From: an uncultured bacterium
GTDB taxonomy: Bacteria; Planctomycetota; UBA1135; UBA2386
DNA: 52,465 nt
Assembly (NCBI GenBank): GCA_937906475.1
Contig: CALCZA010000014.1
Span: forward strand, 1 to 52,465
Direction: 5' to 3'
Of this stretch, positions 44,608 through 52,465 are shown piece by piece. The notes under the pieces were generated by a model. The model worked only from the letters and a program-made list of their open reading frames with translations, did no database searches and had not been told where the DNA came from. A program made the translations under genes and the position numbers. Each line of letters begins with the position of its first letter. Within the stretch, counting starts at the first letter, position 1.

Positions 44608-47522
44608 GTCATTGCCTCCGTGCGATCGAGCGTCAGTAGGCGCTTGAGGTCCTCGTTGCTCAGTTCGGTGATCCAGTTTTCGCCGGCGGCGAGCAGGCCA
44701 TCGGCGACCTCGCGCTTGCGATCAAGCATTTGCTGGATGCGCTCTTCGAGCGTGCCAACGCAGACGAACTTGTGCACGAAGACGTTGCGCTGCTGGCCGA
44801 TACGGAAGGCACGGTCAGTCGCTTGGTCTTCGACGGCGGGGTTCCACCAACGGTCGTAGTGGAATACGCGGTTCGCGGCAGTCAGGTTGAGGCCGGTGCC
44901 ACCAGCCTTGAGCGACAGCACGAACAGGCGAGGCCCGTCGACGCGCGACTCTTGGAAGTCGGTGACCATGCGGTCGCGTTCCTTCTGCGGGATGCCGCCA
45001 TGCAGGAACAGGACTCCTCGGCCATGGATGTTCTCGAAGTGGGTCTTGATCAACGACCCCATCTCCTTGAACTGCGTGAAGATCAGGCAGCGGTCGCCCT
45101 CTTGGTCGGCTTCGTCGACCATGTCGGTCAGGAAGTCGAGTTTGCCCGAACGACTTGGCAGCACACTGCCGTCCATCAGGTAGTGCGCCGGGTGGTTGCA
45201 CACCTGCTTCAGGCGTAGCAGTGTCGTGAGGATTGCGCCACGACGTTGGATGCCTTCACCAGCCTTCTCGACTTCTTGCAGACCCTTGCGAACGACTGTC
45301 TCGTAGAGGATCGCTTGCTCGCGGCTTAGCGTCGCGGTGACGATCTGTTCGGTCTTCTCGGGCAGGTCGGCGACGATCTCTGGGTCGGTCTTGAGGCGAC
45401 GCAGCACGAACGGTCGCACGAGGCGCGCGAGTGCCGACATCGAGCCTTGGCGGCGCTGCTTGACGATCGGGTGTTCGAGCGTCTGCGTGAACTGTTGGCG
45501 CGACCCCAACAGGCCTTCATTGAGGAAGTCCATGATCGACCAAAGGTCGAGCGGACGGTTCTCTAGCGGCGTGCCGGTCAGTGCCAGGCGGAAGTGACCC
45601 TTGAGCGTGCGCGCAACCTTCGATTGGCGTGTCGTCGGGTTCTTGATGTTCTGCGCTTCATCGAGCAGGACGCCGTCGAACGTCACTTCCTGCATGATCT
45701 CTTCGTCGCGTTGCAGCAGATTGTAGCTGGTCAGCACGACGTCGTTGGTCTCGATCACCTTGCGGAACTCGTCGGCCGTGTTGGCGCGACCCTTACCGTG
45801 GTGCATGTCGACGATCATGCTCGGCGCAAACTTGTTCAATTCGCGGCGCCAGTTGCCGAGCACCGAGACCGGGCAGACAATCAAGATCGCGTTCTTGCTG
45901 TTGCGCTGCTTGCGCCAGTCGAGCATGACTGTGATCGCTTGGATCGTCTTACCGAGACCCATGTCGTCGGCGAGGCAGGCTCCGAAGCCTTGGTCGACGA
46001 GGAAGTGAATCCATGCGTGACCGCGAGCCTGATACGGACGCAGTTCGCCGATGAACTCGGGTGGCACCGGGCGATTCTCGACGGCGCGGATGCGTTCGAG
46101 GTTCTGCAGCAGGTGCTCAAGGCGCGGCGTGCTCGCGATCGATTCCATCGCGAGACCGTGCAGGTGAGAGGCACCGCCGAGGCGCAGGCGCAACGCTTCG
46201 AAGAAGCTGATGCGTTCGCCGCCGTCGAGCATGCGCTTCTTGAAGTCCTTGAGAGCTTCGCGGTCCTTCGGTGACAACAGCACGGGGCGCTTGTCGATAA
46301 AGACCAGTGGCGTCTTGGCGTCGACGAGTTGTTCGAACTCACTCTGGGTGAGTTCTTGGTCGCCGAGCGCGAGGCTCCAGCGAAACTCAAACCACGGTCG
46401 CGGATCGTTGTCCTGGCCACTGCCTTCGACGATCGCGACGCGCGCCGACAGACGCTGCATCGCCTCGACGCCAGGCAGTGTGATCTCGAAGCCTTCGTTC
46501 TCGAGCAGCGGGATGTGGTCGAGGATCTGGTCGAGTTCCTGTCGGGTCAGGCTGGCGCGACCGTCGCTGAGGTTGCGAGCGCGACGCAGGGCCGGCAGCT
46601 TCTCGGCGACACGATCGAGGGTGTCTTCGACGCGGTGCACGGTCTCGCCCGCAATCTCGTTGCGGAATGGCGACGCTTGCAGGCGTTGGTGGAGGCTCTC
46701 GATGGTCTCGGTGTAGGCGACATTTGGCACCGGGCGAACCAGGATGGAGAGGCCCCACGGGACACCTTCTTCGAGGGGCGTATCCGGAACTAGAATCTCC
46801 AACACCGGAGTCATTGGCGTCTGCCAGAACTCGCGGGGCAGTCGTTCGGCAGACTCGTGTAGCGGCGCTGGCACTTGACCGGCGTGGGCTTGCTCTGCCA
46901 GTAGTTGGTCGAGGGCGTGGCCGATGAAGCTGACCAGGAAGTTGCGTTGGGTGACCGCGTAGACCGGATCATCGGGCACTGCCGTGCGTGCGGTGCAGAG
47001 GTTGCCCGGCACGAGTTCGGCGAGCGCTGCAACGACCCACTGCGTCTCAGTGGTCCAGAATGGCACGTGCTTCATCACGCCTTCTGGCGCCGGTGCGAAG
47101 TCACCTCGGGAGACCAGCTTGCTAACCAGTTGGCTAGCAGCCGCGAGCAGTCGAATGGCCGGGGTTTGGGTGGCGGCGTTGAGTGACAGCAACCACGGGA
47201 CGGCCTGTCTCAGCGGAATGCCTAGCGCGGGAATCGTCCAGAGTCCTGGAGCGATACGCCCGGAACCCTTGTCATCTTCGTTAGCCGATGTGGGCATGCC
47301 CGCCATCGGAGTGAGTTCCGTTTCTTCGGTTGGGAGCAGTAGCTGCGCGTTGACCGTGGTCGCGCCAGCGACTAGCTCGGCTGGCAGCTTTGCCCGAAGT
47401 GGCTCGACACCTTCGTCGGACCACAGAGCAATCCGCGCATCGGCGGGCTGCCGGGTGTGCAGATATGCGACGTGCAGGTTAGTGAGGTCCGTCACTCTTA
47501 GCCGGTTGGACCCACGCACCAT
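44604..47522 (-). CDS. SNF2-family DNA/RNA helicase
   Basis: A 972-residue SWI/SNF2 ATPase. The first 480 residues are a family-specific N-terminal region. The core shows motif I LADDMGLGKTIQA, motif Ia IVCPVSVLGNWRRELNKF, motif II LLDEAQNIKNP, motif III LALTGTPLENRP, and motifs V-VI (LSLKAGGTGLNLTAA, DRWWNPAVEDQATDRAFRIGQ). It probably remodels protein-DNA or transcription complexes. The ATG at 47522 overlaps ctaF by 44 bases; the in-frame GTG at 47495 is an alternative start. The overlap places it at the end of the cytochrome oxidase transcript. Confidence 0.92.
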   Translation of the reverse strand: MVRGSNRLRVTDLTNLHVAYLHTRQPADARIALWSDEGVEPLRAKLPAELVAGATTVNAQLLLPTEETELTPMAGMPTSANEDDKGSGRIAPGLWTIPALGIPLRQAVPWLLSLNAATQTPAIRLLAAASQLVSKLVSRGDFAPAPEGVMKHVPFWTTETQWVVAALAELVPGNLCTARTAVPDDPVYAVTQRNFLVSFIGHALDQLLAEQAHAGQVPAPLHESAERLPREFWQTPMTPVLEILVPDTPLEEGVPWGLSILVRPVPNVAYTETIESLHQRLQASPFRNEIAGETVHRVEDTLDRVAEKLPALRRARNLSDGRASLTRQELDQILDHIPLLENEGFEITLPGVEAMQRLSARVAIVEGSGQDNDPRPWFEFRWSLALGDQELTQSEFEQLVDAKTPLVFIDKRPVLLSPKDREALKDFKKRMLDGGERISFFEALRLRLGGASHLHGLAMESIASTPRLEHLLQNLERIRAVENRPVPPEFIGELRPYQARGHAWIHFLVDQGFGACLADDMGLGKTIQAITVMLDWRKQRNSKNAILIVCPVSVLGNWRRELNKFAPSMIVDMHHGKGRANTADEFRKVIETNDVVLTSYNLLQRDEEIMQEVTFDGVLLDEAQNIKNPTTRQSKVARTLKGHFRLALTGTPLENRPLDLWSIMDFLNEGLLGSRQQFTQTLEHPIVKQRRQGSMSALARLVRPFVLRRLKTDPEIVADLPEKTEQIVTATLSREQAILYETVVRKGLQEVEKAGEGIQRRGAILTTLLRLKQVCNHPAHYLMDGSVLPSRSGKLDFLTDMVDEADQEGDRCLIFTQFKEMGSLIKTHFENIHGRGVLFLHGGIPQKERDRMVTDFQESRVDGPRLFVLSLKAGGTGLNLTAANRVFHYDRWWNPAVEDQATDRAFRIGQQRNVFVHKFVCVGTLEERIQQMLDRKREVADGLLAAGENWITELSNEDLKRLLTLDRTEAMT

Positions 47523-47889
47523 CGACAGGCTCGGAGTTGGTGGTGTGAAGTTCGTGGTCGAGTCGACGCGTGAACTGGTCTGCTAGCGTGAAAATGAACA
47601 AGAGCGACAAGAACAGGAACGAGCTCAGGAACATGAGCTTGTTGACTGCAGTGTCCCACTTGAGGTGCATGAAGAACGCGATGACGAGCGACGCCTTAAC
47701 ACTCGCAATACCCATCGCGATCAGCATGTTTGCCGAGCCGAAGTCGAACTGAGCGACTGCGACGGTGATGAACGTCAAGAACAACAGTGCGAGTAGCACC
47801 GTCATGAACATTGCCGGGCTCGAAACGTGCGTGTGGCCCATATCCAGCTCACCTTGAGCGTGGCCATCACCGTGCGTGTGGTCTGACAT
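47479..47889 (-). CDS. ctaF: Cytochrome c oxidase subunit IV
   Basis: A 136-residue small subunit with a His-rich N-terminus (SDHTHGDGHAQG, DMGHTH) and three helices: MFMTVLLALLFLTFITVAVAQ, LIAMGIASVKASLVIAFFMHL and LMFLSSFLFLSLLFIFTLAD. The KASLVIAFFMHLK segment is typical of bacterial subunit IV. It sits 10 bases after ctaE. Its function in proton pumping is accessory. Confidence 0.88.
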   Translation of the reverse strand: MSDHTHGDGHAQGELDMGHTHVSSPAMFMTVLLALLFLTFITVAVAQFDFGSANMLIAMGIASVKASLVIAFFMHLKWDTAVNKLMFLSSFLFLSLLFIFTLADQFTRRLDHELHTTNSEPVDGAWVQPAKSDGPH

Positions 47890-47899
47890 CTTGGGAGCC

Positions 47900-48634
47900 T
47901 TAAGGAACGAGGTAGAGCAGCGGGAAGAGGAAGATCCAGATCAAGTCGACCAAGTGCCAGTAAAGGCCAACCAAGTCCACCGGCAGATAGTAGCCGGCGT
48001 GGTAGCGACCCATGGCCGTGCCACGCATGACATAGATGATCGCGATGGCGCCGATGATGACGTGCAGGCCGTGGATTGCCGTCATCGTAAGGTAGATGGA
48101 GAAGAACATGTGGCCGTGCGGCACACCTGCCATCACACCATCGTAGTCCTTGAACCATGAGACTTGGCCGGAAGCCATGTCATAGCCGTCGAATAGGTGG
48201 CCGAAGCAAATTAAGCCGTGCTCGTTCTTGGCTTTGTATTCAATGAACTTGATGACCATGAAGCCTGCGGCGCCGAGCACCGTCAGGAACAAGTAGATCA
48301 TTGTCTTCGACTTCTGGCTGGTCTGCGCCGAACGCACGCCCATTGCCATGGTCCAAGAACTCAGCAGCAGTACCGAGGTGTTCAGCGCGCCAAGCCTCCA
48401 GTCGAGTTGCTCACCGCCGACGCGGAACGTCTCGGGGAAGAGTTCGTGGAAGTAGAAGTAGGCTGCGAACAGTCCACCGAAGAGCAGGATTTCCGTGGCA
48501 AGGAACAGCCAGAAGCCGAGCTTGCCCGCCTGGAACTCTTGCACCGGCGTACTGAAGTGGTGCGCCACCGTGTGCGGGACGAACTCCGGCCCTGGGGCCG
48601 GAATCACGACCGCGTGGTGATCATCGTGACTCAT
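47900..48634 (-). CDS. ctaE: Cytochrome c oxidase subunit III
   Basis: A 244-residue subunit with about seven helices. GKLGFWLFLATEILLFGGLFAAYF, VLLLSSWTMAMGV and MTAIHGLHVIIGAIAI are typical of CoxC, and the conserved Glu in LATEILLF is present. The end, GLYWHLVDLIWIFLFPLLYL, matches the family. Part of the ctaC-D-E-F run. Confidence 0.95.
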   Translation of the reverse strand: MSHDDHHAVVIPAPGPEFVPHTVAHHFSTPVQEFQAGKLGFWLFLATEILLFGGLFAAYFYFHELFPETFRVGGEQLDWRLGALNTSVLLLSSWTMAMGVRSAQTSQKSKTMIYLFLTVLGAAGFMVIKFIEYKAKNEHGLICFGHLFDGYDMASGQVSWFKDYDGVMAGVPHGHMFFSIYLTMTAIHGLHVIIGAIAIIYVMRGTAMGRYHAGYYLPVDLVGLYWHLVDLIWIFLFPLLYLVP

Positions 48635-48684
48635 GAATAATCCTGTAGCGAATGTTGGTTGGCTTGGCTTCTCGTGCGCAGCGA

Positions 48685-50343
<1,659 letters not shown>

Positions 50344-50354
50344 TGGTGTTGCCT

Positions 50355-51419
50355 CTAGTTGTCGGCCAGCGACTTCATATACGCGATGAGACACGCGATG
50401 CGTGCGTCGTCGAGGTTGTCGAACTTCGACATGTTGCGTCCCCGGTATGGCTCTTCGGCGACGATCTTCTGGGTCGGGTTCTTGATGGACTCGATGATGT
50501 AAGCGTCGTCGACGGTGATGGTCTTGGTCACGCCATCTTCGATGACTTCACGTTTGCGGCCGACGTAGTTGTCGCCATCCTTGGTGAACAAGTTGAGCCA
50601 CGATGGGCCTGTGTCCATCATGGTCGTGGCGCTGATTTTGTGGCAGCTAGCGCACACTTGCCCGGCCAGTTGGGCGCCGTAAGCAATGCGGTCTTCGAGT
50701 GGGTCGTCTGCGGCTGGAACCACGTTCCACGGCTCTTCTTCCATGGTGGCGCTGTCGACAACGTGCAGCTTCGCATACATGCGCGAGTGGTTGTTGCCGC
50801 AGTATTCCGCGCAGAACAAGTGGAAGGTGCCCTTCTTGGTCGGCGTAAACCAGACGCTCGAGTAGCGGCCGGGCACGATGTCGCGCTTGACGCGCATCGA
50901 CGGCGCGTAGAAGGCGTGCAACACGTCGGTTGACTCAAGGATGAACTGCACCGGCTTATCGATTTCGACGTAGACCTCGCTGATGCTCTGCGTGCTGTTC
51001 GGGTAGGTGAACGTCCAGAACCACTGCTTGGCGGTCGCCTTGTAGGTGTTCTGCTGCGCTGCGTGGGGCACCGTCAGCATGTCGAGCGAGCCCTTGAAGC
51101 CCCACGCGAACATGATCATGACGATGATCAGCGGAATCACGGTCCACACCACTTCGAGCGGCGTGTTGTGCGTGACGTTCGACAGCGGCTTTTGGTCCCA
51201 CGTCTTACGACGGTGTGCGACTACCGAGTAGAGCAAGACGCCCGTGATGATCACGAAGAACACGATGCAGACCGCGTACGTGAAGTAGAACAGCCCGTCG
51301 ACGTGGTCGAAGTTACCTGCCTGTACAGGCAGTTGACCCCAATAGTCAATTTCGGGGGCTGGGACATCCGCCCATGGCGTGTCGTTCTTTGGAGGATCTT
51401 GGATCAGGTAGTTGATCAC
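50355..51419 (-). CDS. ctaC: Cytochrome c oxidase subunit II with fused cytochrome c (caa3 type)
   Basis: A 354-residue subunit II. Two helices at about 43-67 and 88-108 are followed by the CuA domain with Cys203, Cys207, His211 and Met214 ([12 protein letters not shown]). A cytochrome c domain is added at the C-terminus with heme motif CASCH (256-260) and a Met in RNMSKF as sixth ligand. This makes it a caa3-type oxidase. Start GTG or ATG at the listed end; the N-terminus shows no clear lipobox. Confidence 0.95.
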   Translation of the reverse strand: MINYLIQDPPKNDTPWADVPAPEIDYWGQLPVQAGNFDHVDGLFYFTYAVCIVFFVIITGVLLYSVVAHRRKTWDQKPLSNVTHNTPLEVVWTVIPLIIVMIMFAWGFKGSLDMLTVPHAAQQNTYKATAKQWFWTFTYPNSTQSISEVYVEIDKPVQFILESTDVLHAFYAPSMRVKRDIVPGRYSSVWFTPTKKGTFHLFCAEYCGNNHSRMYAKLHVVDSATMEEEPWNVVPAADDPLEDRIAYGAQLAGQVCASCHKISATTMMDTGPSWLNLFTKDGDNYVGRKREVIEDGVTKTITVDDAYIIESIKNPTQKIVAEEPYRGRNMSKFDNLDDARIACLIAYMKSLADN

Positions 51420-51443
51420 GGCTGCACTCGGTTCTGGCTTTGC

Positions 51444-52322
51444 TTAACCCACCGTGGAGGTGGCGGGATTGGCTAGGCCGGTTGCTGAAGAAGAAGAAGC
51501 ATCGGACTGTGCTTTGCGGCGTTCGCGGCGAAGCATGATCCAGATCATCGAGGCAAGCACGATGACCGTTACGGCGCCGCCGACGCGCATCAGCGTCATC
51601 ACGGCAAGTGAATAGGAGTTGGTTCGTGGGTCGAAGGTCAGGCAGTTGAGCTTGACCTCATCCCAGAACGTGCCGAGCGTGCCTTCACTGGCTTCCACCA
51701 GGGCGAGGCGTACGTCTTCGGGCTCGAAGTAGGTGTTGACGATGACGCGGCTGACCTTGCCTGCGGGCGTGAGGAAGATCAACGACGGCGGGTGTGCAAA
51801 CTGCTTGGTGGCTTCGGACCAGTAGAACTGGAAGCCAACGCTCTCGGCCAGCGCCTTGGTGTTCGCTTCCTCACCGACCAACAGGTGCCAAGCGTCGTCG
51901 CCACCGGTCTTCATCAGACGCGGCAGGAACACACCCTTGCGGTTGGCGGCGATTTCGGCCGTTTCGTTCGGGTCGATGGACACGCTGAGGATGCGGTAGT
52001 CCTTACCCGGCTGCAGGTCGGTGTCGCTTAACGCATAGAACGCTGCGTCGAGAACCTGACCACACATCGCCGGGCAGCTGTAGTAACCGAGCATCAGCAC
52101 GATGGGGTGCTTGCCGGGGAACAGTTGCCGTAGCTTGAACGGGTAGCCACGCTCGTCGGTGAACTCGAGTTCGCGGTCGACCATGGCGCCGATCTTGTCC
52201 AACTGCTGTGCACCCAAATCGATGGACTCGAGGTCCCGCGAAGGTGAGTGACCTGCTCCCTGAGCGACCGCAAGCGGGCTCAGTAGCATGGCGGTCAGCA
52301 TGGTGGAAAGTAGACGGTTCAT
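51444..52322 (-). CDS. SCO1/SenC copper chaperone with C-terminal membrane anchor
   Basis: Periplasmic copper chaperone that builds the CuA site. A signal peptide (MNRLLSTMLTAMLLSPLAVAQ) precedes a thioredoxin-like fold with copper ligands Cys83 and Cys87 (YSCPAMCGQ) and His176 (FAHPPSLIFL). A C-terminal helix at about 245-265 anchors it to the membrane, which differs from Sco proteins anchored at the N-terminus. Placed 24 bases before ctaC, consistent with its role in making the oxidase. Confidence 0.93.
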   Translation of the reverse strand: MNRLLSTMLTAMLLSPLAVAQGAGHSPSRDLESIDLGAQQLDKIGAMVDRELEFTDERGYPFKLRQLFPGKHPIVLMLGYYSCPAMCGQVLDAAFYALSDTDLQPGKDYRILSVSIDPNETAEIAANRKGVFLPRLMKTGGDDAWHLLVGEEANTKALAESVGFQFYWSEATKQFAHPPSLIFLTPAGKVSRVIVNTYFEPEDVRLALVEASEGTLGTFWDEVKLNCLTFDPRTNSYSLAVMTLMRVGGAVTVIVLASMIWIMLRRERRKAQSDASSSSATGLANPATSTVG

Positions 52323-52370
52323 GGCTGTTGCGAAGTCAGGTTGCTTGTGTGAACTCAGAGACTGTGTGGC

Positions 52371-52465
52371 TTAGCGGCGCAGGCCGTTGACGACGTCGTC
52401 GATGTTCTTTTTGGTGGGGTTGCCACCGTGAAGGAACTCAAGTTCGGCTTTGCGGACGTCGTCAA
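52371..52465 (-). CDS. 3' end of an unidentified gene
   Basis: Last 30 codons of a gene running in from the right edge, ending NIDDVVNGLRR and a stop. The frame is GC-biased like neighbouring genes. The stretch is too short to assign. It lies upstream of sco on the same strand, so it may belong to the respiratory cluster, for example a cytochrome c component, but that is guesswork. Confidence 0.45.
   Translation of the reverse strand, partial: DDVRKAELEFLHGGNPTKKNIDDVVNGLRR

Overview
The window is a roughly 52 kb, GC-rich chromosomal segment of a Gram-negative bacterium. It carries an outer-membrane/LPS programme (Kdo enzymes, LptC/LptA-like protein, LptD barrel, Mla lipid transport), bacillithiol synthesis genes, a caa3-type cytochrome oxidase with its own heme c, and the replication cluster dnaA - dnaN - dciA - gyrB. 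This mix, with several small proteins I cannot place, fits a Planctomycetota-like lineage best, but that is inference: no rRNA or other taxonomic marker is present. No tRNA, rRNA, CRISPR array, insertion sequence or prophage gene was seen, so this is core chromosome rather than a mobile island.

Layout. 0-4.1 kb (minus): fmt, rsmB, a one-helix membrane protein and a TIM-barrel sugar isomerase. 4.3-6.7 kb (plus): a HIT/GalT-like protein, a ParB-fold protein and a small unknown. 6.8-14.1 kb (plus): kdsD-kdsC-lptC/A-like-lptD, each gene overlapping the next by four bases. 14.1-20 kb: a DUF481 barrel, a FUN14-like membrane protein, EttA, a TatA-like protein, a DUF2007 protein, a stand-alone MshEN-domain protein and a small gene broken by a 16-bp tandem duplication. 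20-23 kb (minus): an MCE protein ending in a protease-like domain without its catalytic residues, followed by a fused MlaF-MlaE ABC transporter. 23-29.8 kb (minus): dnaA, a 763-bp gap rich in inverted repeats (candidate origin), dnaN, dciA, gyrB; recF is absent from the cluster. 30-38 kb (minus): pyrF-bshC-bshB1, a ParA with a long acidic tail, then a degenerate HATPase-like protein, bshA and a cysteine desulfurase. 38.4-43.5 kb (plus): a 2OG-Fe(II) oxygenase, a PPP-family phosphatase lipoprotein and the three-gene transhydrogenase pntAA-pntAB-pntB. 43.7-52.5 kb (minus): sco, ctaC-ctaD-ctaE-ctaF and, running on from them, a SNF2 helicase and a SWIM zinc-finger protein.

Strongest points for a second look: (1) an 18-bp-paired inverted repeat straddles the predicted dnaA start codon and could hide it in the mRNA; (2) a run of strong hairpins and repeats lies between dnaA and dnaN without recognisable DnaA boxes; (3) the lipid-transport pair is built unusually, with fused ATPase and permease and an MCE protein carrying a pseudo-protease domain; (4) ParA has a tail of about 129 residues that is largely Asp/Glu, and no parB is beside it; (5) at least eight gene pairs overlap as NTGA, a consistent sign of translational coupling; (6) all three bacillithiol genes lie within 7 kb of a cysteine desulfurase that overlaps bshA.
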